A stretch of DNA of 64,000 nucleotides, from the NCBI RefSeq assembly GCF_011742875.1, contig NZ_JAAQTL010000001.1, positions 2,356,001 to 2,420,000 on the forward strand, read 5' to 3'. The notes below the pieces were generated by a model, which was given only the letters and a program-made list of their open reading frames with translations, searched no databases and was not told the DNA's origin. Positions 49,741 to 59,675 of the stretch are shown piece after piece (within the stretch, counting starts at the first letter, position 1; every line of letters starts with the position of its first letter). This DNA is from Luteibacter yeojuensis. GTDB taxonomy: Bacteria > Pseudomonadota > Gammaproteobacteria > Xanthomonadales > Rhodanobacteraceae. A program made the translations under genes and the position numbers.

Positions 49741-52446
49741 TCAACCTGTGTTTTGCAAGCCTTGCGACACGCCGTTGACGCACGCCACGAGCGCCTTCAG
49801 CAACGCATCGTCCTTACCGCCCGTCGCACGCCAGCGCTTCAAGAGATCCACCTGCAACAGGCTCATCGGATCGACATACGGGTTGCGCAGACGGATCGAC
49901 GTGGACAGGCGCGGATCGCCCGCCAGCAGTTCCTTCGCGCCCTTTAGCTTCAACACCCAGTCCACCGTGCCACCGAATTCGTCGCGCAGCGTCGGGAAGA
50001 AGCGATCGTGCAGCGGCCCCGCGAGCTTCGAGAAGGCCTCGGCGATATCGATATCGGCCTTGGCGAGCACCATCTCCACATCGTCGAGCATCGTGGAGAA
50101 GAACGGCCAGTCCCGTGCCATGCGGACGAGGGTTTCGTCGCCGTACTCGCTCGCGACGGCATCGAGTGCCGAACCCAGTCCGTACCATCCCGTCAGCACG
50201 GCACGGCATTGCGTCCACGAGAACACCCAAGGAATGGCGCGCAGGTCTTCCACGCCCTTCATGCTGCGCCGGCGCGCCGGACGCGAGCCGAGCGTCATGC
50301 GCTCGATGACGTCGATCGGCGTGGCGCCGCGGAAGTAATCCACGAATCCCTCGGTATCCACGAACGCCCGGTACGCCTTGCGGCTCTCGTCCGACAACCG
50401 TGCCATCGTGTCCTTCCAGGCCGCTTCGCGCGATTCGCTGTCGCGGGGCCGCAAGGACGCGCGCATGACGGCGCCGAGCGTCTGTTCGAGGTTGCGCACC
50501 GCCAGCGCGCGGATACCGTACTTCCTGTGGATGACCTCGCCCTGTTCGGTCACGCGCAGCACGCCACCGACCGAACCCCGCGGCGAAGCCATCAGCGCCG
50601 GCGTGATCCGCGAGCCGCCGCGGCTTGCGGAACCGCCGCGACCATGGAAGAACGCGACGCGGATGCCGGCTTTCGCCGCCACGTCCAGCATCTCCACCTG
50701 GGCCCGCTGCAGGCTCCACCTGGAGGCGACGGTACCACCGTCCTTGCCGCTGTCGGAGTAGCCGAGCATCACCCATTGGCGGTCGCCGCGGGCCTTCAGG
50801 TGCGCGCGGTATACCGGATCGTCCAACAACGTGCGCAAGGTATCCGCGCCGCCCGCGAGGTCGTCGATGGTCTCGAACAACGGGGCCACGTCGAGCGGCA
50901 CCCCGTCGTCGCGCACCAGACCGCCGTAACGCGCGAGCGCCAGCACGGCGAGCACGTCGGCGGCCGTCTCGGCCATGCTGATGATGTAGAGGCCGGTGGC
51001 TTCATGGCCGTAACGCCTCCGCGAATCGGCCAGGGTGGCGAAGACGGCGCGGAGCATGGTGGCGTTCTCGTCGTTCGCGCCGGCAGCGAAGCTCCGCTCG
51101 CCCGACGCATAGGGACGCAGCGTGCCGGCGCGCGAGGCGGCGTCACGGTTCGCCCATTCGCCGTCGTCGAGCAGGGCCGAAAGCGCGTCGTCGTGCACCC
51201 GGGCGTCCTGGCGGACGTCCAGCCGCGCCAGATGGAAACCGAACGTGCGCGCTCGCCAGAGCAGGCGTCCGACCGCATAGGCACCGGCGTGCCTGCCGCC
51301 GTGTTCGAGAAGGCTTTTCTCCACGAGCGCAACGTCGTCGATGAATTCGTCCGCCGAGGCATAGCGTCCGTCGCGATCCTGCAAGGTGGCCTCGAGCCGT
51401 TCGGCGACGAAGGCGAGGAAGCACCGGTACGGCATGTCGGCGTGGCGGGGCCGGATGCGCTCGGCGGCTCCCGGGAAGGTGGCGCGATACGACGCGATGC
51501 GTTGCCGGAGGCCATCGTCGAGCTCGACCCGGTCGTCCGTCTGGCTGAGCAGGCGGCCCAGTGCGCCGACATCCTCGATATAGCGCTCCAGCACCAGCGC
51601 GCGCTGCGCCGAAAGGGTCGCGGCGACGGTCTCGGCATTGACGTTCGGATTGCCATCCATGTCGCCGCCCACCCAGGTGGCAAAACGCAGCAGCCGCGGA
51701 ATGGCGACGCCCTCGCCGTACGTCTCGGCGAGCGCCTGCTGCAACGATTCGTACAGCGCGGGCAAGACGCGATAGAGCGGCTGCGCGATGTAGAAGCCCA
51801 CATGCTCGAATTCGTCCTGCACGCTCGGCCGCACCGGCGAAGCCTCGGCGGTCTGCCAGCCGGCCGACAACGCCATGAGGATGCGCGCATCGTCGTCGCG
51901 CCGCTCCTGCGGCGTACGGCTCGGATCGAATTCGTCGACCAGCGCGCGGACGATCTCCTGCTCCTTTTCAAGCAGCGACCGCCGCACGGCCTCGGTCGGA
52001 TGCGCGGTGAAGACGGGTTCCACGTCGAGGTGCCCGAGCAGCCGGGTCAGTTCGTCGCGGTCCACGCCGTCCTTCTTCAGCAGCGCCAGCACCGCGGCCA
52101 GCGATTCCGGCTGCGGCGCGCCGCCCTCGCGCTGGTAGTCGCGGCGGCGGCGGATGCGGTGCACCCGCTCGGCGGTGTTCACCGCCTGGAAATAGGTCGC
52201 GAAGGCCCGGGCCAGGGCCTCGGCGTCGGCCGCGTCCAGGCCCGTCAGGGAGTCCGCCAGGGCATCGACGGAGGCCCCGCTGCGGCGCCGATGGATGGCC
52301 GCGGTGCGCACATGCTCCACGCGCTCGAAGAAGGCCTGGCCACCTTGCTCCGCGAGCATCTGGCCGACCAGTGCGCCGAGACGGCGCACGTCCTCGCGCA
52401 GGGGACCGTCGTGGGGCAGGAATTCGGGATCTCGGGCGGCTTCCAT
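49741..52446 (-). CDS. ppc: Phosphoenolpyruvate carboxylase
   Basis: This 901-residue anaplerotic enzyme makes oxaloacetate from PEP and bicarbonate. The two active-site motifs are present: [18 protein letters not shown] with the catalytic His, and [12 protein letters not shown] followed by [25 protein letters not shown] and the C-terminal QNTG are typical. The ATG at 52446 gives [20 protein letters not shown]; the frame runs on to 52623 but through the ahcY control region. Divergent from ahcY. Confidence 0.97.
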   Translation of the reverse strand: MEAARDPEFLPHDGPLREDVRRLGALVGQMLAEQGGQAFFERVEHVRTAAIHRRRSGASVDALADSLTGLDAADAEALARAFATYFQAVNTAERVHRIRRRRDYQREGGAPQPESLAAVLALLKKDGVDRDELTRLLGHLDVEPVFTAHPTEAVRRSLLEKEQEIVRALVDEFDPSRTPQERRDDDARILMALSAGWQTAEASPVRPSVQDEFEHVGFYIAQPLYRVLPALYESLQQALAETYGEGVAIPRLLRFATWVGGDMDGNPNVNAETVAATLSAQRALVLERYIEDVGALGRLLSQTDDRVELDDGLRQRIASYRATFPGAAERIRPRHADMPYRCFLAFVAERLEATLQDRDGRYASADEFIDDVALVEKSLLEHGGRHAGAYAVGRLLWRARTFGFHLARLDVRQDARVHDDALSALLDDGEWANRDAASRAGTLRPYASGERSFAAGANDENATMLRAVFATLADSRRRYGHEATGLYIISMAETAADVLAVLALARYGGLVRDDGVPLDVAPLFETIDDLAGGADTLRTLLDDPVYRAHLKARGDRQWVMLGYSDSGKDGGTVASRWSLQRAQVEMLDVAAKAGIRVAFFHGRGGSASRGGSRITPALMASPRGSVGGVLRVTEQGEVIHRKYGIRALAVRNLEQTLGAVMRASLRPRDSESREAAWKDTMARLSDESRKAYRAFVDTEGFVDYFRGATPIDVIERMTLGSRPARRRSMKGVEDLRAIPWVFSWTQCRAVLTGWYGLGSALDAVASEYGDETLVRMARDWPFFSTMLDDVEMVLAKADIDIAEAFSKLAGPLHDRFFPTLRDEFGGTVDWVLKLKGAKELLAGDPRLSTSIRLRNPYVDPMSLLQVDLLKRWRATGGKDDALLKALVACVNGVSQGLQNTG

Positions 52447-52520
52447 CGGACTCTCGTTCGGTATCGGAACCCCGAGAGTACCTAAATTCGTGTGTTCATC
52501 CCTGCATCCGGATTTAGCGA

Positions 52521-52526
52521 TATAAT
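52521..52526 (+). promoter_or_regulatory. -10 box of the ahcY promoter
   Basis: A perfect TATAAT lies 19 bp before the riboswitch and about 120 bp before the ahcY start. No clear -35 element is seen at the ideal distance. Confidence 0.6.
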
Positions 52527-52544
52527 CACCGGACCGTTTTGCCC

Positions 52545-52616
52545 GCCGAGGGGCGCTGCGACCGTGGGATGTCCCATAGGCCAGGCTCGGCGCGGCGTCC
52601 CACCGAACGGCGCCCC
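52545..52616 (+). promoter_or_regulatory. S-adenosylhomocysteine (SAH) riboswitch
   Basis: The conserved core is directly readable. GCCGAG (52545-52550) pairs with CTCGGC (52586-52591). GGGGCGCTGCG precedes a small hairpin (TGGGA-TG-TCCCA). GGCCAGGCTCGG follows. GAACGGCGCCCC (52605-52616) closes a pseudoknot with GGGGCGC. This is the arrangement known upstream of ahcY in many proteobacteria, where SAH binding turns expression on. It sits 25 bp before the ahcY start and probably exposes the ribosome-binding site. Confidence 0.93.
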
Positions 52617-52641
52617 CGTGCATACTCCGGAGCTACGCCAG

Positions 52642-54075
52642 ATGAACGCCGTTACCAAAGACACCTCGTTCCAGGATTACAAGGTCCGCGATATTTCGCA
52701 GGCCGACCTCGGCCGCCGCCGCATCCGCATGGCGGAAGAGGAAATGCCGGGCCTGATGCAGATCCGCGCCCGCTACGCCAAGGAGCAGCCGCTCAAGGGC
52801 GTGCGCCTCTCGGGCTCGCTGCACGTCACCAAGGAAACCGCCGTGCTCGCCGAGACCCTTCGCGAGCTGGGCGCCTCCGTGCGCTGGGCGTCGTGCAACA
52901 TCTTCTCCACCCAGGACGACGTCGCCGCGGCGATGGCCGCCGGTGGCCTTCCGGTGTTCGCCTGGAAGGGCGAGACGCTGGAAGAGTACTGGCAGTGCAC
53001 CCTGGACATGCTGACCCATCCGGGCGAGCTCGGTCCGCAGCTGATCGTGGACGATGGCGGCGACGCCACCCTCTTCATCCACAAGGGCGTCGAGCTCGAA
53101 GACGGCAGCGACTGGGTCAACACCCCGAGCGGCAACCACGAAGAGCAGGTCATCAAGGACCTGGTCAAGAAGACGGCCGCCGCGCGTCCGGGCTGGTTCA
53201 AGAAGATCGCCGCCGAATGGAAGGGCGTTTCGGAAGAGACCACCACCGGCGTGCACCGCCTTTACCAGCTCGCCGAAGCCGGCAAGCTGCTGATCCCGGC
53301 CATCAACGTCAACGACTCGGTGACCAAGAGCAAGTTCGACAACCTGTACGGCTGCCGCGAGTCGCTGGCCGACGGCATCAAGCGCGCCACCGACCTGATG
53401 GTGGCCGGCAAGGTCGCCGTCGTCTGCGGATACGGCGACGTGGGCAAGGGTTGCGCGCATTCGCTGAAGGGCTTCGGCGCGCGCGTCATCGTGACCGAGA
53501 TCGATCCGATCAATGCCCTCCAGGCCGCGATGGAAGGTTTCCAGGTGACCACCGTCGAAGACACCCTCGGCCTCGGCGACATCTACGTCACCACCACGGG
53601 CAACAAGGACATCATCACGCTGGAACACATGGCGAAGATGAAGAACAACGCCCTGGTCTGCAACATCGGCCACTTCGACAACGAGATCCAGATCGACCGC
53701 CTGAACACGGCGAAGGACGTCACCCGCGAGAACATCAAGCCGCAGGTCGACCGTTACACCTTCGGCGCGACGGGCCGCAGCATCTACATGCTGGCGGAAG
53801 GCCGCCTGGTGAACCTCGGCTGTGCCCACGGCCATCCGAGCTTCGTGATGTCGAACAGCTTCTCCAACCAGACCCTTGCGCAGATCGACCTGTGGAAGAA
53901 CAAGGACACCTACGAGAAGACGGTGTACCGCCTGCCGAAGAAGCTGGACGAGGAAGTGGCCCGCCTGCACCTCGAGCAGATCGGCGTGAAGCTCACCGTG
54001 CTGACGAAAGACCAGGCCGACTACATCGGCGTGCCGGTGGAAGGTCCGTACAAGGCGGATCATTACCGCTACTGA
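52642..54075 (+). CDS. ahcY: Adenosylhomocysteinase
   Basis: This 477-residue NAD-dependent enzyme splits S-adenosylhomocysteine into adenosine and homocysteine, removing the methylation by-product. Motifs include [28 protein letters not shown], the NAD site [20 protein letters not shown] and the C-terminal [10 protein letters not shown]. Length and order are those of the family. It is controlled by the riboswitch just upstream and ended by an intrinsic terminator. Confidence 0.97.
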   Translation: MNAVTKDTSFQDYKVRDISQADLGRRRIRMAEEEMPGLMQIRARYAKEQPLKGVRLSGSLHVTKETAVLAETLRELGASVRWASCNIFSTQDDVAAAMAAGGLPVFAWKGETLEEYWQCTLDMLTHPGELGPQLIVDDGGDATLFIHKGVELEDGSDWVNTPSGNHEEQVIKDLVKKTAAARPGWFKKIAAEWKGVSEETTTGVHRLYQLAEAGKLLIPAINVNDSVTKSKFDNLYGCRESLADGIKRATDLMVAGKVAVVCGYGDVGKGCAHSLKGFGARVIVTEIDPINALQAAMEGFQVTTVEDTLGLGDIYVTTTGNKDIITLEHMAKMKNNALVCNIGHFDNEIQIDRLNTAKDVTRENIKPQVDRYTFGATGRSIYMLAEGRLVNLGCAHGHPSFVMSNSFSNQTLAQIDLWKNKDTYEKTVYRLPKKLDEEVARLHLEQIGVKLTVLTKDQADYIGVPVEGPYKADHYRY

Positions 54076-54100
54076 TCGGGTGCTTCACAGCGGTCGACGG

Positions 54101-54128
54101 GAGGCGCCTTAGGGCGCCTCTTCTTTTG
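54101..54128 (+). terminator. Intrinsic terminator of ahcY
   Basis: GAGGCGCC, loop TTAG region, GGCGCCTC (54101-54120), followed by TTCTTTT, 25 bp after the ahcY stop. Confidence 0.85.
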
Positions 54129-54155
54129 GCCGCGGCGATGGGCGGCCGGCTCGTT

Positions 54156-54785
54156 TCACGATCGGGACGTTTCCGGCCTTCCGGCTCGCAGCTCGGCGTT
54201 TTCGGCCTCCAACTGGGCCAGGCGCTCCTGGAGGGGGCGAACCGCCTCGCTGATCTCCTGCTCGGTGAAACGCGGCGTGATGTGTTGCGAGCAATTCCAG
54301 TCGAAGCTTGCCAGCCGCAGCCGGAAGATGCGTTCGGGATGGGCCTGGTAGGCCGGCGTGGAGACACGTTCCGTCAACCCGGGGTCCTCGTCGATGGCGA
54401 GGATGTCCACGTGCGCGTAGATCTTGAGCCGCGCGCGACGGGCATAATCCATCAGGAACAGGCATGCCCTGCCGTTGGCGGCGAGATTGCCGGTGCTGAT
54501 GTACTGGCGGTTGCCGCGATAGTCGGCGAAGGCCAGCGTGCGGTCGTCGACGGCCTTGAGGAAGCCACGCGGGCCGCCGCGATGCTGTACGTAGGGCCAC
54601 CCCGTCTCCGAGACTGTCGCCATGTAGAAGCTTTCGCGTTCCGCGATGTGCGCGAGTTCTCTTTCGCCGAAGCGATCGAACTCGCGGTGCCCCTTGAAGT
54701 CGCGCCAGAACTGATCGACGCCCATCCTGGCCTGCACGGCCTGGATACTGGGCGTCGTTGCGATATCGAGAAAGCCATAGGCCAT
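54156..54785 (-). CDS. Pyridoxamine 5'-phosphate oxidase-like flavin-binding protein
   Basis: This is a 209-residue protein with a split-barrel FMN-binding fold (FYMATVSETGWPYVQHRGGP, LAFADYRGNRQYISTGNL, RARLKIYAHVDIL). A C-terminal helix forms a short coiled coil (LQERLAQLEAENAEL). Relatives of this size are annotated as PNPOx-like proteins of unknown substrate. The start at 54785 (MAYGFLDIATTPS) is preferred over the longer frame. It lies 59 bp after the upstream carboxymuconolactone-decarboxylase-like gene and is probably cotranscribed with it. Confidence 0.82.
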   Translation of the reverse strand: MAYGFLDIATTPSIQAVQARMGVDQFWRDFKGHREFDRFGERELAHIAERESFYMATVSETGWPYVQHRGGPRGFLKAVDDRTLAFADYRGNRQYISTGNLAANGRACLFLMDYARRARLKIYAHVDILAIDEDPGLTERVSTPAYQAHPERIFRLRLASFDWNCSQHITPRFTEQEISEAVRPLQERLAQLEAENAELRAGRPETSRS

Positions 54786-54844
54786 GGCACGTCTCCGCTG
54801 ATGGAATGCGTGGCGGGACCTACCCGGTCCCGCCACCGTCGGTG

Positions 54845-55390
54845 TCACGCCGCGTCGGCGACCCGCACGACCGGGAAGTCGATCTCGGTGTCGGCGACCT
54901 CGTTAAGGAAGTTCGTGAAACTGTTCTCCGCGACCAGGGCGACGATTTCCACGAGCTCCGCGTCGGTGAATCCCGCGTCGCGAACGGCCTTGATGTCGCT
55001 GTCGCTCACGTGACCGCGCTTTTCCGCGACCTTGGCGGCAAACTGGACGGCGGCGTTCGCCTTGGGATCGCTGGACGCGCCCTTGCGGTTCAGAGCGATC
55101 TCTTCCGGACCGATCTTCGCGAGATTCAGGCCGAGATAGGTGTGCGCCGAGAGGCAGTAATCGCAGCCGTTGACTTGCGCGACAGCCAGCGCGATCCGCT
55201 CCCGCGTCTTCACGTCGAGCGTCTTGGACAGGGCAGCGTGGAATCCCGTATAGGCGGTGAGCGCCACCGGGCTGTTGCCGATCAGGCGGAACAGGTTCGG
55301 GACCACGCCAAGCTGCTTGTGGATGGTGTCGAGCGTGGCCTTGGAACCTTCCGGGGCGGCGTCGAGGGCGGGAACGGCGATGCGGGACAT
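54845..55390 (-). CDS. Carboxymuconolactone decarboxylase/AhpD-like protein
   Basis: This is a 181-residue all-helical protein of the AhpD superfamily. The motif VNGCDYCLSAH has the two redox cysteines (C-x2-C) and the following histidine that give AhpD-type proteins alkylhydroperoxidase-related or disulfide-exchange activity. EIVALVAENSFTNFLNEVAD near the C-terminus is typical of the group. It is divergent from a LysR regulator, a common pairing for this family. True carboxymuconolactone decarboxylase is less likely because no pathway partner is near. Confidence 0.87.
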   Translation of the reverse strand: MSRIAVPALDAAPEGSKATLDTIHKQLGVVPNLFRLIGNSPVALTAYTGFHAALSKTLDVKTRERIALAVAQVNGCDYCLSAHTYLGLNLAKIGPEEIALNRKGASSDPKANAAVQFAAKVAEKRGHVSDSDIKAVRDAGFTDAELVEIVALVAENSFTNFLNEVADTEIDFPVVRVADAA

Positions 55391-55478
55391 GATGTTTTTC
55401 CTTGCTGGCGAACCGGGATGGCTCGGCTTGGGAAAAATCATGGACCCTTTCATCCAATAAGATAATCCACTAATGTTG

Positions 55479-55489
55479 GAAATCATTTC
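55479..55489. promoter_or_regulatory. Palindrome in the divergent LysR/AhpD-like promoter region
   Basis: GAAAT-C-ATTTC lies in an AT-rich island (about 55450-55500) between the two start codons and is a plausible site for the LysR regulator. Confidence 0.35.
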
Positions 55490-55509
55490 ACCATAAAGTG
55501 AGAGAATGG

Positions 55510-56433
55510 ATGGATCGCCTCGAAGCCATGTCGATGCTGGTGACGGTGAGCGAGACCGGAAGCCTGTCGGCGGCGGGACGGACTTTGAAAGTGCCGCTTC
55601 CCACCCTGAGCCGGAAGATCTCCGACCTTGAATCGCTCCTCGGCACGAAGCTGCTCATCCGCACGACACGCAAACTCACGCTCACGGAAGCCGGCCTTGC
55701 CTACGTCGCGGCGGCGCGGCGCATCCTCGAACAAGTCGAAGATGCCGAAAGGGAAGCGGCCGGCGAGTTCACCACGCCGAAAGGGGAGCTGGTCATCACC
55801 GCGCCGATCCTGTTCGGCCGGCTGCATGTGCTGCCGGTGGTTGCGGATTTCCTGGCCCTGTTTCCCGAGATCAACATCCGCCTGGTGATGGCCGATCGCA
55901 ACATGGACCTGGTCGATGCGCACATCGATATGGCCGTCCGGATCGGCAAACTTCCCGACAGCTCGATGGTAGCCACCCAGGTGGGCCATGTGCGGAGCGT
56001 GACCTGCGCCAGCCCCTCGTTCCTCGGCGGCCATGGCCTGCCGCGAACGCCCGACGACGTACTGACACTCCCCTGCGTCAGCGTCGAAACGCCCTCACCC
56101 TTTCCCGGCTGGCGTTTCAAGACACCGGGATCGACAGCCATGTTCGATCTTCCCGTCGTACCGCGTTTATCGGTGACGACGGCCGAGGCCGCAGCGGAAG
56201 CGGCCATCCGCAGTGTCGGCATCGCGAGGCTATTGCATTACCAGGTTTCCGAAGCCGTCGAGGCCGATGCGCTGCGCATCGTCCTCGCCGACTTCGAGCC
56301 GGACCCCAGCCCCGTGCATCTCGTCCATGCCTCGCGCGGACAGATGCCGTTGAAGATGCGACGCTTCCTGGACTTCGCCGCCCCACGCCTGCGCGAGGTA
56401 CTTTCCAGGATCGCCACTTTTTCCAGCCGCTGA
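55510..56433 (+). CDS. LysR-family transcriptional regulator
   Basis: This is a 307-residue regulator with an N-terminal winged helix (AMSMLVTVSETGSLSAAGRT, PLPTLSRKISDLE) and an effector domain of the CrgA/AaeR-like subgroup (ELVITAPILFGRLHVLPVV). A GTG at 55498 is an alternative start; the ATG at 55510 is preferred because GAGAG precedes it. It should control the divergent AhpD-like and PNPOx-like pair, probably in response to a redox or electrophile signal. Confidence 0.9.
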   Translation: MDRLEAMSMLVTVSETGSLSAAGRTLKVPLPTLSRKISDLESLLGTKLLIRTTRKLTLTEAGLAYVAAARRILEQVEDAEREAAGEFTTPKGELVITAPILFGRLHVLPVVADFLALFPEINIRLVMADRNMDLVDAHIDMAVRIGKLPDSSMVATQVGHVRSVTCASPSFLGGHGLPRTPDDVLTLPCVSVETPSPFPGWRFKTPGSTAMFDLPVVPRLSVTTAEAAAEAAIRSVGIARLLHYQVSEAVEADALRIVLADFEPDPSPVHLVHASRGQMPLKMRRFLDFAAPRLREVLSRIATFSSR

Positions 56434-56472
56434 GGCGATGTCAGGACTGGAAGTACCTAGCCGTCATCAGCC

Positions 56473-56496
56473 ATCTTTCCATCTGGATGGAAAGAT
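56473..56496 (+). promoter_or_regulatory. Perfect 24-bp palindrome upstream of metF
   Basis: ATCTTTCCATC (56473-56483), TG, GATGGAAAGAT (56486-56496): eleven paired positions without a mismatch, followed closely by TATACT (-10-like). It is a strong candidate operator for a methionine-cycle repressor such as an ArsR-type SahR, 33 bp before the metF ATG. Confidence 0.6.
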
Positions 56497-56529
56497 ATTT
56501 ATACTGCGGGTAACACGACGAGATCGCCC

Positions 56530-57360
56530 ATGCCCGCCATCAGCTTCGAATTCTTCCCACCCAAGACCGACGAACAGCGCGAGCAGCTCGATGCCGCGGT
56601 AGGCCGCCTCAAGGCCCATGCGCCCGAATACGTCTCGGTGACCTTCGGCGCCGGCGGCTCGACGCTGAGCTACACGGACGACACGGTGAAGCGCCTGCGC
56701 GCGAACCACGGGCTCTCGGTGGCGCCGCACCTGTCCTGCATGGGCGGCACGCGGGCGGAAATCGCCGCCCTGCTGGATACCTACAAGACCACGGGCTGCC
56801 GCCGCATCGTCGCCCTGCGCGGCGACCTGCCCTCGGGCATGGCCTCGCCGGGCGACTTCCGTTATGCGTCGGAACTGGTCGCCTTCATCCGCGAGCACAG
56901 CGGCGACCATTTCCACATCGAAGTGGCCGCCTACCCGGAAACCCATCCGCAGGCGGACAACGCGCTCGCCGACCTGCGCCATTTCAAGGCGAAGGTGGAC
57001 GCGGGTGCCAACGGCGCCATCACCCAGTACTTCTTCAATCCGGATGCCTACTTCCGCTTCGTGGACGACGTGGCGAAGCTCGGGGTGCGGGTGCCGATCG
57101 TGCCCGGCATCATGCCGATCGCCAATTTCAGCCAGTTGCGCCGGTTCTCCGAGCAATGCGGCGCCGAGATCCCGCGCTGGATCGTGAAGCGCATGCAGGC
57201 CCACGGCGACGACGCGGCCGCCGTGCGCGAACTGGGCGCCGACGTCGTGGCGGACCTCTGCCGGCGCCTGCTGGAAGGCGGTGCGCCCGGCCTGCACTTC
57301 TATACGATCAACCGCGCCCGGGCGACCACCTCGGTATTGGAGCGTCTCGCCACGCGGTAA
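56530..57360 (+). CDS. metF: 5,10-methylenetetrahydrofolate reductase
   Basis: This 276-residue FAD enzyme makes the 5-methyl-THF used to remethylate homocysteine. It has the family opening ISFEFFPPKTDEQ, the VSVTFGAGGS block, ALRGD, and the folate/FAD segments AAYPETHPQA and ITQYFFNPDAYFRF. Length is normal for the bacterial form. It is single, under the palindrome described upstream. Confidence 0.96.
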   Translation: MPAISFEFFPPKTDEQREQLDAAVGRLKAHAPEYVSVTFGAGGSTLSYTDDTVKRLRANHGLSVAPHLSCMGGTRAEIAALLDTYKTTGCRRIVALRGDLPSGMASPGDFRYASELVAFIREHSGDHFHIEVAAYPETHPQADNALADLRHFKAKVDAGANGAITQYFFNPDAYFRFVDDVAKLGVRVPIVPGIMPIANFSQLRRFSEQCGAEIPRWIVKRMQAHGDDAAAVRELGADVVADLCRRLLEGGAPGLHFYTINRARATTSVLERLATR

Positions 57361-57423
57361 CGTGCGCGCCGTCACCCTTCGCAAATGCGGTGCCGGGGAT
57401 GATGACGCACTGCCAGCCACCGC

Positions 57424-57924
57424 GTGCCACCCGTGATCCGCGCCATCGTCCTGTTGCTCCTGCTCTTCCTCGCCCTGCCGGCCGCCGCGCAGACCGCGAT
57501 CCATCGTTGCGTCGGCGCCGATGGAAGCCCCGTCTTCAGCGACCAGCCCTGTACGAGCGTGGGCGCGACGTCCCTCCTCCCGCTACCCGCAACCAGCGCC
57601 AGTTCGGGCGAACCCACGGCGGGCCTCCTGTGCGCGAAAGACCTGGGCGAACTCCGCGACGGCCTGGTACAGGCCTTCGCCGCCCGCAGTGCCAATCGTG
57701 TCGGCGGCCTGATCCTCTGGAACGGCTATGGCAGCGCCGGGGCGGTTGAGAACCTGCGGGCGATGGAAGCGCTCGTCCATCGCCCCCTCGTGGCGCTGGA
57801 AGGGAACGAGGGTACGGGCATCGACGCCGTGACCTCCGCTCCGGGGGGCGCGGGCGCGACCCGACGCGCCCACTTCGACGTGGTCCGCGACTCGGGATGC
57901 CTCTGGCTTCGTCCGCCGGCCTGA
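57424..57924 (+). CDS. Secreted DUF4124-type protein
   Basis: This is a 166-residue protein with a GTG start, a signal peptide (IRAIVLLLLLFLALPAAA) and a short motif IHRCVGADGSPVFSDQPC that is typical of DUF4124 domains found in many proteobacterial envelope proteins. The rest is not recognised. It contains two further cysteines that could pair. The start is not certain: another GTG three codons on (57433) also suits the signal peptide. The function of the family is unknown. Confidence 0.75.
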   Translation: MPPVIRAIVLLLLLFLALPAAAQTAIHRCVGADGSPVFSDQPCTSVGATSLLPLPATSASSGEPTAGLLCAKDLGELRDGLVQAFAARSANRVGGLILWNGYGSAGAVENLRAMEALVHRPLVALEGNEGTGIDAVTSAPGGAGATRRAHFDVVRDSGCLWLRPPA

Positions 57925-58012
57925 CCGGCCATCCGCCGGCGCACTGACGCGTCGCGCCATGTGGGCAGGGGCACTACCCGTTATCATGGGCGGTCCCCTC
58001 CGGAGCGCTCAC

Positions 58013-58930
58013 ATGTCGCAGAACTACCCCGAATGGATCTGGCAGAACGGCCAGATCAAGCCGTGGCGCGAAGCCACCGTCCACGTGATGGCGCATGCGC
58101 TCCACTACGGTTCGTCGGTATTCGAAGGCATTCGAAGCTATGAGACGCCGGACGGTGCGGCGATCTTCCGCCTGACCGACCACCTGAAGCGCCTCTACCT
58201 CTCCGCCAAGATCTACGACATCGAGATTCCCTATTCGATGGACGAGCTGGCGGAAGCCTGCCGCGAGGTGGTCAAGAAGAACGACTTCAAGGCCGCCTAC
58301 CTGCGTCCGGTGGCGTTCCGCGGCCTGGGTGGTTTCGGCCTCTCCGCCGAATGCCCGACCGACGTCGCCGTGGCGACCTGGCCGATGGGCCCGTACCTCG
58401 GACCCGAGGCGCTGGAGAACGGTATCGACGCCTGCGTTTCCAGCTGGCAGCGTTTCGCGCCGAACACCATCCCGGCGGGTGCCAAGGCCGGCGGCAATTA
58501 CCTTTCCGGCCAGCTGATCGCGCGCGAGGCGCGCCGCCTCGGCTTCGGCGAAGGCATCGCGCTGGCCTCCACGGGTCTCCTCAGCGAGGGCGCGGGCGAG
58601 AACCTGTTCCTGGTGTTCGACGGCGCGTTGCACACGACGCCGGCCAGCGCCTCTATCCTCGCCGGCATCACCCGCCACACGCTGATGACCCTTGCCCGCG
58701 AGGAAGGCATCGACGTGATCGAGCGCGACCTCCCGCGCGAATACCTCTATCTCGCCGACGAAATCCTGATGTGCGGCACGGCGGCGGAAGTGACGCCCAT
58801 CCGCTCGGTGGACGGGAAGAAGATCGGCACCGGCAAGGGCGGCCCGATCACGCGCCGCCTGCAGGAGCTCTACTTCGGCCTGTTCAACGGCAAGACGGCC
58901 GACCGCTGGGGCTGGCTGGAGCCGCTTTAA
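58013..58930 (+). CDS. ilvE: Branched-chain amino acid aminotransferase
   Basis: This is a 305-residue fold-type IV PLP enzyme that aminates the keto acids of valine, leucine and isoleucine. Marks include HALHYGSSVFEGIRSYET, the PLP lysine in IPAGAKAGGNYLSGQ, the phosphate-binding STGLLSEGAGENLFL and the late LMCGTAAEVTPIRSVDG. The ATG at 58013 gives MSQNYPEWIWQNGQIKPW. No other ilv or leu gene is near, as often for ilvE outside enteric bacteria. Confidence 0.95.
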   Translation: MSQNYPEWIWQNGQIKPWREATVHVMAHALHYGSSVFEGIRSYETPDGAAIFRLTDHLKRLYLSAKIYDIEIPYSMDELAEACREVVKKNDFKAAYLRPVAFRGLGGFGLSAECPTDVAVATWPMGPYLGPEALENGIDACVSSWQRFAPNTIPAGAKAGGNYLSGQLIAREARRLGFGEGIALASTGLLSEGAGENLFLVFDGALHTTPASASILAGITRHTLMTLAREEGIDVIERDLPREYLYLADEILMCGTAAEVTPIRSVDGKKIGTGKGGPITRRLQELYFGLFNGKTADRWGWLEPL

Positions 58931-58996
58931 GCACGCTACGATCTCCCCGCCAGAGGATGCAACGTCCTGCCTGGTCCATCTACAGGGGAGTTCAAA

Positions 58997-59473
58997 ATGA
59001 AGTGGAATCATCTCGCCGCGCTCGCGGCGATCATCGTAGTGTCCACGCTCAGCGGTTGCGCCAGCGTCCAGAAAGCGGACCCTGGCGCGAGCGACCGGGC
59101 GAAAGTGTTCGCACCGCTCACCGACAAGGCCGTGGTCTATGTGTACCGCGACGAGGTGTTCGGCGCAGCCATCAAGATGCCGGTGAAGGTCGACGACTAT
59201 GTAGCCGGACAGACGGGACCGAAAAGCTTCCTGCAGCTGGCCCTGTCGCCAGGCCATCACACCATCGCTTCGCTAACCGAGAAAGACGATACGCTGCCCC
59301 TCGATGTCGAAGCGGGCAAGACGTACTACGTGTGGCAGGAAGTGAAGATGGGGCTGATGGCCGCCCGCAGCAAATTGCATCTGGTCTCGGCCGATGTCGG
59401 CAAGGCCGGCGTTCGCAAGTGCGACCTGCTGCAGACCGAGGCCGTGACCCTCCGGATGCCGACGGCGCCGTAA
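58997..59473 (+). CDS. DUF2846-like lipoprotein
   Basis: This is a 158-residue lipoprotein with lipobox LSGC (signal MKWNHLAALAAIIVVSTLSG). The mature part (AVVYVYRDEVFGAAIKMPVK, LALSPGHHTIAS, AGKTYYVWQEVK) matches the beta-rich DUF2846 pattern, whose function is unknown. It is preceded by AGGGGAG at a good ribosome-binding distance and followed by a strong terminator, so it forms its own unit or ends the ilvE transcript. Confidence 0.85.
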   Translation: MKWNHLAALAAIIVVSTLSGCASVQKADPGASDRAKVFAPLTDKAVVYVYRDEVFGAAIKMPVKVDDYVAGQTGPKSFLQLALSPGHHTIASLTEKDDTLPLDVEAGKTYYVWQEVKMGLMAARSKLHLVSADVGKAGVRKCDLLQTEAVTLRMPTAP

Positions 59474-59491
59474 CGTCAGGCGAGACCGGGG

Positions 59492-59525
59492 GCCGCTCCT
59501 GCCCGAAGGCAGGAGCGGCTTTTTC
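59492..59525 (+). terminator. Strong intrinsic terminator after the lipoprotein gene
   Basis: GCCGCTCCTGCC, loop CGAA, GGCAGGAGCGGC, then TTTTT, 18 bp after the stop codon. Confidence 0.93.
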
Positions 59526-59675
59526 CTAGTTGCAGAAGCCGTTCGGGTAGCTCGACGAACGATACGCGTAGAGCCAGCTCGTCTTGCCGCCGTCGTTGGC
59601 GATGTTCCAGCCGTTGCCGATCGAGCCGATGGCGGTGTTAAGCAGCTGCGAGCGGGTGAGTACCGGCGTAGTGAA
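59526..59675 (-). pseudogene. 3' remnant of a lost gene
   Basis: The minus strand encodes about 49 protein-like residues, FTTPVLTRSQLLNTAIGSIG and on to YAYRSSSYPNGFC-N, ending in TAG at 59528-59526. Codon use is normal, but there is no start codon and the frame runs back directly into a REP-like element. It looks like the C-terminal end of a secreted protein whose body was deleted or displaced. I recognise no family. Confidence 0.6.

Noticed and set aside
54845..55390. Assignment as a protocatechuate-pathway carboxymuconolactone decarboxylase linked to the gallate genes
   Set aside because: It lies 30 kb away, has the AhpD-type C-x2-C-x3-H motif and is paired with a LysR and a flavin protein rather than with pca genes.
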